NCBI RefSeq assembly: GCF_019145375.1
Contig: NZ_JAHSTX010000001.1
Span: forward strand, 4,675,501 to 4,739,500
Direction: 5' to 3'
Length of the DNA: 64,000 bases
From: Pseudomonas triticicola
GTDB lineage: Bacteria; Pseudomonadota; Gammaproteobacteria; Pseudomonadales; Pseudomonadaceae
Shown here: one piece after another, positions 53,130 through 61,931 of the stretch
How positions within the stretch are numbered: the first letter of the stretch is position 1
Layout: each line of letters starts with the position of its first letter
Notes under the pieces: model-generated
The model's input: only the letters and a program-made list of their open reading frames with translations
Database searches by the model: none
What the model was told of the DNA's origin: nothing
Made by a program: the position numbers and the translations under genes

Positions 53130-55460
53130 CTACACAATCGAATCAATATCCAGCTGAAACGGCGCGCCAACCGAATGCCCGCCGGTCATCGCGGCGATTG
53201 CGGCATCGTGTTCTTCAGCGGCTGGCGGAATCATCGCCAGTTGCTCCTGAACCAGGTTTTCAGGGTGGGCGTTCCAGCGCAGCAGACTTTCCTCAACCCA
53301 TTCGGGCTGGTCGGCATAGCTGCCGTAAACGTCGGTCTCAGTGACCCGTTGACTGCGCAGCGCTGTCAGGCGGGCCTTGGTCATGCTGATCTTGTCTATT
53401 TCCTGATTGAGCATCAGCGTCTTGTGCGCGCGCTCCTGCTCTCGCACGTAAGAACGGTGGTTGTTTTGCAGATCGCGCTTAACGGCCCGCAGCTGTTGCT
53501 GAATATTCTCCAGGGCGCTGCTGATCCACTCGTATTCGCGATTGGTCACCAGCGAACGCTTGAGCTGCAGTGCTTCCTGCCAACGGCGCAAGCTGGACCA
53601 GCAGCCTGGGATGTAGCTGCCGACCATTGAGTGGTGACCCCGGTCGAACAACTGCCGCAGAAACGATCCGCGTTCGGGCAAGCCGTTGGTAGCGCGCAGG
53701 GCCTTGGCGCAGCCGTGATCGACTATCGTGCTGCAACCCGGCTCCCAGAGAAGGGAGGATCGGTGGTCCTTGTCGAACTCAACGGGCATGAAGTGGCGCA
53801 AAGCACCGTGATGCCCATAGTCGTCGCCAAAGAAATTGATGATTCCCCAGATCAGCAGGCCGAGGCCGGCGACCGGGTTGAGGCCCAGCACTACGGCGTT
53901 GGTTGCGTACATCGGCACAGGCTTGGCAAAGGTGTTCATCCAGGTCGCCGGCACGCTCGGCACCGGATCGTTCTGATTGACGATGCGGTGATGAACCAGC
54001 GACTGGGCGCTTTCGATGAAGGTAGTGTCGTCGGCGCGGGGGGCGCCGTAGGTGTAGAGCACGATTTGCGGGGAGAACTCCAGGTTGCGTCTCAGCATCT
54101 CGGACAGGATCAATGCAACTGCACCGCCCAGACTGTGACCCGTGATCAGCAGCTTTTGCCCGCTGTAGAATTTTTCCAGATAAGTCACGATAAATGGGTA
54201 AGCCGCCAAAGCGCCACCGTAGAAACCGCGGTGCACTTTGCCTTCGCCTTCGGCAAAGGGAACCTGATAGGCATCGCCGTCACGCCGGCCGTCGGGCCAG
54301 ATCTCACTGGTACCGCGTACGCTGATCAGGATCAGTTCGTCGTGGTGGCAGATGAAAGCTTGGGTGTCAGTACTGTTGTCTTTGTTACGGTCATCGAGAC
54401 AGTGCAACTTGGCCGGGTGTTCTTGTTCGTCGCCCAACGCGGGGTCATTCACTTCGGGGTAAAGGTTCGGGTCGAACGGCACCACTTCCAAGCGTTTCGA
54501 ATACGGCACGTCTTCGTACAGTGGGTAGTATTTCTGCGTTTGCGAGTCATCGACCTTCCACAACTCGTCGAACTGCGGTAGCGCGTGGCCGAACCAGTTG
54601 CCGCTGCTGGGCTGTAGCGGAAAGCTTACCGTGTCGGTCTGCACCGGTTGAGTGTTGGGTTCCTGCCCGAAATCGGTGTAGCTCAGCGTCGCCATCACCG
54701 ACAGCTGATAAAGGTTAAGCGCGCAGAACGCTTCGCCTGTCGACAGCATTGGCCGTAGTGCTCTCATCGGCCGTACTTCCAGCACATGGTGTTTGTTCGG
54801 CAGCAGTGCGACGCCCTTGGGCGGCGGCGGGGAAAACCCCAGTTCGACGGTGGCCATCTCCGCCGCACTCAAGATTGTGTGCAGTCCGCCATCCGCAGAA
54901 GTTTTATCGACGAGCGTGAAGTCTCTGGACTTCGCCGCCGATCGCATGAGCTTGTGCGCCGCCCTCTTCGGAGGGTCGCGACGAGCAACCAGTGGTGGCA
55001 GGTGGGCGATGTGCTTTACCAGTTCACTGACTTCGACCTGACAGTACGCGTCGGTTTCGGGCAGGTCCTTGGCGGGGTTTGCCTGGGTGCGAGTGCCTGT
55101 TTTGTGGAAGAAGCGGGTTTTTTCGGCGCGGACTTGGAGTTCGGTGATGGGAAGGGGATAGTGGGGGCGCTTTTGCAAAAATGTGTAAGATTTTTCGCTG
55201 CCTTGATAGCGGCTCTTCAATTTGAGTACTAGCGGACCGCAATAATGATCGTCGATCTTTGCAGATCCAGTCGCATCAAGTTTTCCGCTATGGACCGTGT
55301 CTTCGTAATCAATCACTTCGTAAGACAGACCAGCGTATGGCTTACCGTCGCCGAATTCGTCCACTAGCTGGAAGCTGGTACGATGGCCGCGTTTAGGGCA
55401 GGCATGTATGTCGCCCTGCATGAAGCGCAAATCGGTCGCCGAGGGAGTCTCAATGTTCAT
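53130..55460 (-). CDS. probable T6SS lipase effector (lipase class 3 fold)
   Basis: A 776-residue protein. The first 100 residues or so (MNIETPSATDLRFMQGDIHA, CPKRGHRTSFQLVDEFGDGK) look like a separate N-terminal adaptor domain. The alpha/beta hydrolase lies at about 330-560. GHSLGG carries the nucleophile Ser443, LISVRGT the oxyanion region, and YGAPRADD with NQNDPVPSVP the Asp-bearing strand. A hydrophobic hairpin (AVVLGLNPVAGLGLLIWGII) and a long helical tail (about 640-720) follow. There is no signal peptide, which suits VgrG delivery. It ends a four-gene cassette with vgrG, a DUF4123 chaperone and a lipoprotein. Phospholipase activity is inferred from fold and context. Confidence 0.82.
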   Translation of the reverse strand: MNIETPSATDLRFMQGDIHACPKRGHRTSFQLVDEFGDGKPYAGLSYEVIDYEDTVHSGKLDATGSAKIDDHYCGPLVLKLKSRYQGSEKSYTFLQKRPHYPLPITELQVRAEKTRFFHKTGTRTQANPAKDLPETDAYCQVEVSELVKHIAHLPPLVARRDPPKRAAHKLMRSAAKSRDFTLVDKTSADGGLHTILSAAEMATVELGFSPPPPKGVALLPNKHHVLEVRPMRALRPMLSTGEAFCALNLYQLSVMATLSYTDFGQEPNTQPVQTDTVSFPLQPSSGNWFGHALPQFDELWKVDDSQTQKYYPLYEDVPYSKRLEVVPFDPNLYPEVNDPALGDEQEHPAKLHCLDDRNKDNSTDTQAFICHHDELILISVRGTSEIWPDGRRDGDAYQVPFAEGEGKVHRGFYGGALAAYPFIVTYLEKFYSGQKLLITGHSLGGAVALILSEMLRRNLEFSPQIVLYTYGAPRADDTTFIESAQSLVHHRIVNQNDPVPSVPATWMNTFAKPVPMYATNAVVLGLNPVAGLGLLIWGIINFFGDDYGHHGALRHFMPVEFDKDHRSSLLWEPGCSTIVDHGCAKALRATNGLPERGSFLRQLFDRGHHSMVGSYIPGCWSSLRRWQEALQLKRSLVTNREYEWISSALENIQQQLRAVKRDLQNNHRSYVREQERAHKTLMLNQEIDKISMTKARLTALRSQRVTETDVYGSYADQPEWVEESLLRWNAHPENLVQEQLAMIPPAAEEHDAAIAAMTGGHSVGAPFQLDIDSIV

Positions 55461-56242
55461 GGTGCCCCTTGCTCCGTGCATCCCGGATAGATGGTGCAAA
55501 CCCGCCCATCGACCATTTTAAAAGTGCTGAAATTTGTGTCGTTGCCGTAGCAAAAGGCGTATTGATCCTCGAAGTTCTCACCCATACAGCGCTTCCAGCC
55601 GCGGGTTACTTTGATCCAGGTATCGCCGATGGCTGGAAGTTCTTCACTTGCCAGCCTGACCTTCAGCGTCACCGTTTTGCCCTCAAGTTGAGTCAATGTG
55701 TACGCCGTGGAAGGTCTCGTTCGCAGCACGTTGCCCTGTGCATCCATGTTTTTGCAGGTCAGCAGTTTGATCAGGAAACGATGTGGACCGACGGTGCGGA
55801 ATGACCACCTGCATTCACCATAAAACTCCCCTGCACCGTCCTCGTTGAAAGTGCCCTTTAGTCGTTCCAGCAACTCTGGACGCACGAAAATCGAGGCGTA
55901 GTCCATGCTGAAGTTGCTTCGGCCTTTTCCATAAAAGCCGATGACCTTGATTTCCACTTTGTTGAGCGCCAACGGACAATCGCTGACGGTTTTGTACAAC
56001 TCGATTTCCGCAGTGCTTACATATTCCATGGTGGGTTTATTGAAGCTCACCCAGAAATCCGGCTTTCCTGGCACGCGGCAGGTTTCACCCGCTGCGGGCA
56101 GGTAGATAGCCTTCAGCTCATATTTGAATCCAGGCGGAAAATCCGGAACAAACGTAAACGTGTTCGGGGTCTTCACCGTCGTACAACCCACCAGCAATCC
56201 AAGGCAACCACTCAGCAGCAACCCTCGTTTCAAGTTCCTCAT
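55457..56242 (-). CDS. lipoprotein, candidate immunity protein for the lipase
   Basis: A 261-residue lipoprotein. The signal MRNLKRGLLLSGCLGLLVGC has a good lipobox (LVGC, lipidated Cys20). The residues after Cys (TTV) do not include Asp, so outer-membrane sorting is possible. The mature domain contains several Cys residues (GETCRVPGKPDF, GECRWSF, LLTCKNMD, KRCMGENF, AFCYGND), so disulfides are plausible. No family is recognised. It sits between the chaperone and lipase genes, overlapping both by 4 bp. T6SS lipases act in the periplasm and their immunity proteins are often lipoproteins, so immunity is the favoured role. Confidence 0.78.
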   Translation of the reverse strand: MRNLKRGLLLSGCLGLLVGCTTVKTPNTFTFVPDFPPGFKYELKAIYLPAAGETCRVPGKPDFWVSFNKPTMEYVSTAEIELYKTVSDCPLALNKVEIKVIGFYGKGRSNFSMDYASIFVRPELLERLKGTFNEDGAGEFYGECRWSFRTVGPHRFLIKLLTCKNMDAQGNVLRTRPSTAYTLTQLEGKTVTLKVRLASEELPAIGDTWIKVTRGWKRCMGENFEDQYAFCYGNDTNFSTFKMVDGRVCTIYPGCTEQGAP

Positions 56243-57087
56243 CGACCTACCTCTCCCTGCCAATACAACGCTTCCTGATATACCCGCTCAAAATGCATCG
56301 CCGGATCTTCACCGGGTTTGGGCAGCCATGATTTGCCTGGCCGATATCCCGGTAACTGCAAACTGCGGGTCAGCAAGAAATGCACGTGCTCCGGTTGTTG
56401 CCAGCCCCACAGGTGCGTCAGTTGAATCAGGCCCCACAACCATTCATCGACGTCCAGTTGTTCGGCCAGCTCGGCCATGGCTTCGGTGTGTTCGCCGACC
56501 AGGTAACGGCGGGTGTTGTCGAACAGCACGTTGGCGTAGATCAGCTCCGGGGTCGGGGTGTGCAGCCACGGCGGATCCATCGGCAGCGGATGGTGGCCGG
56601 GGTCCGGGTTGTCGATCGCGTTCCATCGCTCTGCGTGCCAATAGCAGACGCTGTTGAATGGCCCGAGAAACGCCGCGCGGTGCTCGGGTTGCAGGTGCGC
56701 CAGCGCACGGCCCAGAACCCGGTTGTCATGCACGCGGTACACCGCATGATTCGGGCGTTCGCCGGTTATCAGGCGCTCGCGCCAGTGCGCCGCCAGCGCG
56801 TCAAGTTCGACGTGACGGGCACTAGCCAGCCAGCCCCAATTGCGCTCGGGCGTGGCGAGCAAGGTCTGGAGGGCGGGATGCTGCGCCGTATCGATTTGCA
56901 ACAGTAGCGGGCCGGTCGGCACCAGCGACTCGGCCGGCGTGCCGCTGTAGAGCGGACGAAACCGCTCGGTGCCGAGGTCGCGGGTCAACGCAGCGTGCTC
57001 TGCGCTTTGGCCGTCGGTGTCGAGCATCAGATACAGTTCGCAGCCGGCGCGGGACTGAGCGTGCAACCATTGTTCGACCGGGCTCAT
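56239..57087 (-). CDS. DUF4123 T6SS effector chaperone
   Basis: A 282-residue protein of the DUF4123 family (Tec/Tap), which loads effectors on VgrG. The domain covers about residues 15-140 (CELYLMLDTDGQSAEHAALT, PLLLQIDTAQHPALQTLLAT, GWLASARHVELDAL, YRVHDNRVLGRALAHL). The C-terminal part is helical. ATG 57087 overlaps the vgrG stop by 4 bp, and its stop overlaps the lipoprotein gene by 4 bp. It probably escorts the lipase encoded two genes downstream. Confidence 0.88.
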   Translation of the reverse strand: MSPVEQWLHAQSRAGCELYLMLDTDGQSAEHAALTRDLGTERFRPLYSGTPAESLVPTGPLLLQIDTAQHPALQTLLATPERNWGWLASARHVELDALAAHWRERLITGERPNHAVYRVHDNRVLGRALAHLQPEHRAAFLGPFNSVCYWHAERWNAIDNPDPGHHPLPMDPPWLHTPTPELIYANVLFDNTRRYLVGEHTEAMAELAEQLDVDEWLWGLIQLTHLWGWQQPEHVHFLLTRSLQLPGYRPGKSWLPKPGEDPAMHFERVYQEALYWQGEVGR

Positions 57088-59108
57088 GCGACTTCTCCCA
57101 GCTCGCACAGACCCGCTGCGCAGGCTTCGCACAGCGGGCAAAAATCCGCTGCCTGCTGGCGGGCACTGTTGACGATCGACAGCGGCGTGGCGTTGATCGC
57201 AGCTGGCAGGCCGGCCTCAACTTGCAGCGGTTGTAGCGGTGCGAGACCCGGTAGTGGCGCTCCGCCCTGAACGATGGGCACACTGCTGAAAATCCCGCCG
57301 GCATTGATCACGATGTGATGACCGCCCGCTGACAGCGTCAGGCTCATGCCGGCATCGATCACCACGTTGCTTGCCGTGACATGCGCCTGCTGGCCGGCCT
57401 GGATTACCAGGGCGCCCAGGGTCTGGCTGCTGGTGCCGCTGACCTGCAACAAGTCGTCGGCGTTGATTACTGTGCTGCGCAGTCCTTGATGAGTGCGCGA
57501 ATCCTTGCCCTCGATGAGACTGGTGCTGTCCTTGCCGACATGCTCATGGCGGTCGCGAGTGATCAGGCTGCGGCTGTCGTTGAGGATCAGTTGCTCGAGG
57601 TCGCGCTGCGCGCGCAGGTAGATCTTCTCCTGCCCGGCGCGATCCTCGATCGACAGTTCGTTGTAGCCGCCATTGCGCGGTGAGCTCTGGCTGCGTAATA
57701 CCGTGCGGGTTTTACTCGCCGGCAAGGGATGGGCGACGGCATTGACCTTGTTGGCGATGCAGCCGGTAATCAGCGGTTGGTCCGGGTCGCCTTCCTGGAA
57801 GGTCACGACCACTTCCATGTCGACCCGGGGAATGGTCACCGCACCGAATCCGTCACCTGCCCAACTGGAAGCTACGCGTAACCAGCAGCTGCTTTTTTCG
57901 CTGTTGCGTTCAGCGCGATCCCAGGGAAACTCGACACGAACCCTGCCGTACTCATCGCAGAAGATCTCTTCTCCGGGAGGCCCGGTAACGCGCGCGGTCT
58001 GGCAGACCAGCAAGGGCCTTGGCGCGGGCAAAGGCGGACGGTAGACCACCTCTGCGGGAATGGCCCTGAAGGTATTGCGATAGCCCTGGGAAAAACCATC
58101 GGCAGGTTTCGCCTCGCTGCTGAAAGCCTCTTCGAGCACTGCCGGTTGCTTGCCTTCGTGACTGAGACTGACCAACAACCACAACTCGTTGCACTCGGCC
58201 CTGGGATGTTCGCTCAGCTCGAACAGGTGACCGCTGCGCAAAATCGCCTGATCGCTTTTGCCTTCAATCCATTGATAGTCGCTGCGATGGCGCTCCAAGG
58301 CCTGACGCGCCAGCTGTTTGCCGTGCTTCTCGGACTTCATCAACAGTGGATAGCGATACTCCTCCAGAGCCGGCGTGAACTCTGCGGTGAAGCGGCTTTC
58401 CAGCAGCAGGCTTGGCCGCTTGAGGTCATAGTCACGGCGGGTGACGGTGCTGGTACGGGTGTTGAAGCCCATGGTCAGGTGGTTGACCACCGGGTGTTCG
58501 GCAACCATGCCGCTATCAACCCGAAAGGCTGTCGTACCCAATTTGGGGGCGAACACCGGGCTGTCGCTGAATACCAGTAAGTGCCCGTCGAGCGAATGTT
58601 GATGGTGCCAGGCGATACCCTCTTCGGCGCACAGGCGCTGGATGAACAGGAAGTCGCTTTCGCCGTACTGCGTGCAGTACTCACGAGGCTCACCGGCGGC
58701 GACATTGAAGGTGAAGTCATCGGCCTGGATGCCATGCCCTTTGAGCACTTGCGCGATGATCTGCGGCACTGTCAGCTGCTGGAAAATCCGCTGGTCGTGG
58801 CTCAGTTGCAGATAATGCAGCGCCGGTACCAGTGTCAGTTCATAGCGGGTCAGGCGCTTGCCTGATTCGCCGAGCATGACGTTTTCGATCCGCCCGTGAA
58901 TGCCTTCGCCCGCTGATCCGAACTGCAGAAACGCAGGTTGGCTGAGCAAGCTTTCCAGATCGAAATCTGCGTGCTCGCTCACCAGCTCAAGGCGAAATGC
59001 GTACAGCTGACTGATGGCTTCGGTGCCCGTGAACGCGAGCACCTTGAAGTCGTGACGAATGGCGGGGATATGGAGAAAGAATGGCGCGCAGTGGCCTTTG
59101 CCGAACAT
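57084..59108 (-). CDS. vgrG: T6SS spike protein VgrG (TssI)
   Basis: A 674-residue VgrG. The gp27-like base runs from about 1-380, with FKVLAFTGTEAISQLYAFRL and ESDFLFIQRLCAEEGIAWHH. The gp5 OB-fold follows (GPPGEEIFCDEYGRVRVEFP, SCWLRVASSWAGDGFGAVTI). The spike is a beta-helix of short repeats to about 600. The C-terminal tail is Pro/Leu-rich and ends in a Cys cluster (CPLCEACAAGLCELGE). No enzymatic extension is seen, so it carries rather than is the toxin. ATG 59108 with AAGGAC upstream is preferred to ATG 59126. It leads the chaperone-lipoprotein-lipase cassette. Confidence 0.94.
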   Translation of the reverse strand: MFGKGHCAPFFLHIPAIRHDFKVLAFTGTEAISQLYAFRLELVSEHADFDLESLLSQPAFLQFGSAGEGIHGRIENVMLGESGKRLTRYELTLVPALHYLQLSHDQRIFQQLTVPQIIAQVLKGHGIQADDFTFNVAAGEPREYCTQYGESDFLFIQRLCAEEGIAWHHQHSLDGHLLVFSDSPVFAPKLGTTAFRVDSGMVAEHPVVNHLTMGFNTRTSTVTRRDYDLKRPSLLLESRFTAEFTPALEEYRYPLLMKSEKHGKQLARQALERHRSDYQWIEGKSDQAILRSGHLFELSEHPRAECNELWLLVSLSHEGKQPAVLEEAFSSEAKPADGFSQGYRNTFRAIPAEVVYRPPLPAPRPLLVCQTARVTGPPGEEIFCDEYGRVRVEFPWDRAERNSEKSSCWLRVASSWAGDGFGAVTIPRVDMEVVVTFQEGDPDQPLITGCIANKVNAVAHPLPASKTRTVLRSQSSPRNGGYNELSIEDRAGQEKIYLRAQRDLEQLILNDSRSLITRDRHEHVGKDSTSLIEGKDSRTHQGLRSTVINADDLLQVSGTSSQTLGALVIQAGQQAHVTASNVVIDAGMSLTLSAGGHHIVINAGGIFSSVPIVQGGAPLPGLAPLQPLQVEAGLPAAINATPLSIVNSARQQAADFCPLCEACAAGLCELGEVA

Positions 59109-59807
59109 GGGCTTGTCCTTAAGCAAAGTGAGTCAAAGCGCGATGCTGTCCTCCCTGATCGCCGCGCATGAAAAGTCGCCAGGGCAAGCTAGCGGCGCGG
59201 CAAACTAATTGATGTAAGAAGTATCCCTGAAATTTGTCAGAGTATTCCGGTGTGGAAGTCTTGGTCGTGATGCGAGAAGTATCTGAAGGACGCGGCTTCG
59301 ATAACTATCGAGTTGGCAGTGTTTGTTGGCGCGAGAAAGTTTCAGAATAATGAAATGCCATCATTATAGTGGCACTTTTTGCGTTGATCGTTGTCGCAGA
59401 AAACTTGTTGAGGCAAACCAGCTATTTTCGGAAGTGTCCTACTTCTATTTTTTTTTGAATTTGGCATCCTGCACGCCGCTCGAGGATACGAGCGTCAGGT
59501 AAACTCGCCCGGCTGCGGCGCAGGGCTCTGGGTCAAGGGTTTGGCAGAGCGGTGGAAAATTCGTCGTGTATTAATCGGCCTCAGGGAAACCCCTGCGACA
59601 TATAGGGCGATCTCCTACAGACCTCAACGAACAGTTCGTCTTGTTGTTTAATCAGATGCTTGCTAGTGGCCATCATAGTGATTACGATGCGCCCACTTGA
59701 AAGAGCACATCTCAATTGGATGAGTCGCTGAACTGCTCTTCGATACTGTCCCGCGTTGCCGAAACTCCATTCGCGCGCATGACTGTAATCCTTAATAAAG
59801 GCCATGG
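59109..59807. other. T6SS divergent control region, no gene assigned
   Basis: This is a 699-bp gap between vgrG and tssA. It is richer in A/T than its surroundings, most clearly at 59330-59465. ATAATG-N9-CATTAT (59347-59367) is an interrupted inverted repeat that could be an operator. No full sigma-54 or strong sigma-70 promoter could be fixed by eye. A weak small open frame on the minus strand (59581-59805) is not called. Confidence 0.5.
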
Positions 59808-61370
59808 ATGTCCTACTCAAGCAAACTTTCCGCCCATTACCTCGAACTCGCAAAAGTCTCTGTTTCCAAAGAGAATTTCGCGGGCGAAGACGTTCGTTTT
59901 TCGAGCGAATTCGAGGCGCTGGAAAGTGAGCTGGCCAAGGCTTCGTCGATGCACGAAAGCGGGCAGATCGACTGGCTGAAAATCCGCGAAAACAGCGAAA
60001 ATCTGCTGCGTACCCAATCCAAGGATCTGCGTGTCGGCGCCTGGCTGACCTGGTCGCTGTACCAGCGCGAATCCTTCCCCGGGCTGCTCGCCGGCCTCGG
60101 TCTGCTGCACCATCTGTCGGAAAACAACTGGGCCGACGTCCACCCGCTCAAACCCCGCACCCGTGCCGCCGCGATCGGCTGGCTGGTACCGCGTCTCGAG
60201 CAGGTCATCACCGAAAACATTGCGATCAAAGAGCAGTTGCCGATGTTCCGGCAGCTCTCCGAGCACCTGGCCGGCCTTGAGGCCGCGTGCACTGAACATC
60301 TGGGCGATGACGCGCCGCTGTTATTGCCGATCTCCCGCCGCCTGAAAACCATGATCCAGCGCGCCGCCGACAACCAGCCGGCACCCGGTGTGGTGGGCGC
60401 GGCGGTAGCGCAGGTCAAGCAGGCCGCGACCCAACTACTCACCCCTGGCGCGCCGATCGACAACGAGCGGGATGCGCACAAAGCCCTGCGCGCCCAGCAG
60501 GACAGCGCCCGGCCATTGTGTGCCTGGTGGCTGAAACAGAAAGCCACCGACCTGCGTGCCCTGCGCCTCAATCGCACGCTGCTGTGGATGACCATCGACG
60601 CGGTGCCCGAGCGCAACGCCGAGCAGATCACCGTGCTGCGCGGTCTGCCGCTGGAAAAGCTCAAGCTCTATCAGGACCGTTTCGATCAGGGCAAATACGC
60701 CGACCTGCTGGTGGAACTGGAGGCGAGCCTGGCGAAGGCGCCGTTCTGGTTCGATGGCCAGAGGATGGTCTGGGAATGTCTCCAGAACCTCAACGCCGAG
60801 CTGGCCATGCGCGAAGTGGAAATCCACTTCGCGCTTTTGATTCAGCGCCTGCCGGGCATCATCGAGTTGCGCTTCCATGACGGCGCGCCGTTTGCCGATC
60901 CGTCCACCCGGGCGTGGATCGCCGCCAACGTCATGCCGCATCTGCAAAGCGCCAGCGCGCCGCGCAAGGTTGAAAGCGAGAACGTCGAAACCCAGCCGGC
61001 CTGGGAAAAAGCCCTCGAGGAAGTCCAGCCGATTCTGCGCAAGGAAGGCTTGAAGCCGGCCGTGCAGATTCTCAAGCAGGGCCTGCAATCGGCCCACGGT
61101 GGCCGCGAACGCTTCTTCTGGCAGTTCACCCTCGCGCGGCTGTGTTTCCTGGCCAAGAAATACGAACTGGCCAAGAACCAGCTCGAAACCCTCGATCAGA
61201 CATTACAGGACTCAGGCCTGCACGCCTGGGAGCCCGATCTTGCATTGCAAGTGCTGCACCTGCTGCACAGTTGCTGCGAGTTGTTGCCGCAGAACCACGC
61301 CGTACGTGAAAGCAAGGAAGAGATTTATCGCAGGCTGTGCCACCTCGACCTCGAAGTGGTACTCGAATAG
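59808..61370 (+). CDS. tssA: T6SS cap/baseplate-associated protein TssA
   Basis: A 520-residue TssA. The ImpA-type N-terminal domain covers about 50-180 (DWLKIRENSENLLRTQSKDL, YQRESFPGLLAGLGLLHHL, WADVHPLKPRTRAAAIGWLV). A variable linker follows, and a long VasJ-like C-terminal domain covers about 230-510. It helps start baseplate and sheath assembly. It is first in the structural operon, with tssB 32 bp downstream. Two nearby ATGs (59804 out of frame, 59808) occur; only 59808 continues. Confidence 0.9.
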   Translation: MSYSSKLSAHYLELAKVSVSKENFAGEDVRFSSEFEALESELAKASSMHESGQIDWLKIRENSENLLRTQSKDLRVGAWLTWSLYQRESFPGLLAGLGLLHHLSENNWADVHPLKPRTRAAAIGWLVPRLEQVITENIAIKEQLPMFRQLSEHLAGLEAACTEHLGDDAPLLLPISRRLKTMIQRAADNQPAPGVVGAAVAQVKQAATQLLTPGAPIDNERDAHKALRAQQDSARPLCAWWLKQKATDLRALRLNRTLLWMTIDAVPERNAEQITVLRGLPLEKLKLYQDRFDQGKYADLLVELEASLAKAPFWFDGQRMVWECLQNLNAELAMREVEIHFALLIQRLPGIIELRFHDGAPFADPSTRAWIAANVMPHLQSASAPRKVESENVETQPAWEKALEEVQPILRKEGLKPAVQILKQGLQSAHGGRERFFWQFTLARLCFLAKKYELAKNQLETLDQTLQDSGLHAWEPDLALQVLHLLHSCCELLPQNHAVRESKEEIYRRLCHLDLEVVLE

Positions 61371-61402
61371 GCCCCAGGGCCACAACCGCAAGGAGAAAAG
61401 CC

Positions 61403-61906
61403 ATGGCCAAAGAAGGCTCGGTAGCCCCCAAGGAACGCATCAACGTCACCTTCAAACCCGCCACCGGCGGAGCTCAGGAAGAGATTGAACTGCCGCTGAA
61501 GCTGCTGGCAATCGGTGACTACACCCACCGCAAGGACGATCGCAAAATCGAAGATCGCAAGCCGATCAGCATCGACAAGATGACCTTCGACGAAGTGTTG
61601 GCCAAGCAAGAGCTGGGTCTGACGCTGAGCGTGCCGAACCGTCTGCAGGAAGATGGCGAGGCTGAAGAGCTGGCCGTGCAATTGCGCGTCAATTCGATGA
61701 AGGACTTCAACCCGGCCAGCCTGGTCGAGCAAGTGCCTGAGCTGAAAAAACTGATGGAACTGCGCGATGCGCTGGTGGCCCTCAAAGGCCCGCTGGGTAA
61801 CGCACCTGCGTTCCGTAAAGCGATCGAAGGCGTGCTCGCCGACGACGAATCCCGCGGTCGCGTACTCGGTGAGCTGGGCCTGAACGCCGCAGCCCCGGAC
61901 GCCTGA
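61403..61906 (+). CDS. tssB: T6SS sheath small subunit TssB
   Basis: A 167-residue VipA/TssB protein forming the contractile sheath with TssC. Blocks include RINVTFKPATGGAQEEIELP, PLKLLAIGDYT, RKPISIDKMTFDEVL and SVPNRLQEDGE, with the helix FNPASLVEQVPELKKLMELR. AAGGAGAAAAGCC precedes ATG 61403. Length is typical. Confidence 0.96.
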   Translation: MAKEGSVAPKERINVTFKPATGGAQEEIELPLKLLAIGDYTHRKDDRKIEDRKPISIDKMTFDEVLAKQELGLTLSVPNRLQEDGEAEELAVQLRVNSMKDFNPASLVEQVPELKKLMELRDALVALKGPLGNAPAFRKAIEGVLADDESRGRVLGELGLNAAAPDA

Positions 61907-61931
61907 GACTCTTGCCAAGGAAGCCAACACA

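Noticed and set aside
59369..59384. GTGGCACTTTTTGCG as a sigma-54 promoter
   Set aside because: The GG to GC spacing is 8, not 10.
59461..59477. TTGGCATCCTGCACGCC as a sigma-54 promoter for tssA
   Set aside because: GG-N10-GC spacing fits, but the -12 half reads ACGC instead of TTGC, and it lies about 330 bp from tssA.
59581..59805. 74-residue minus-strand frame starting MAFIKDYSHAREW in the T6SS control region
   Set aside because: An AGGA lies near the start, but the frame overlaps the tssA start region and has no recognisable family or second line of support.
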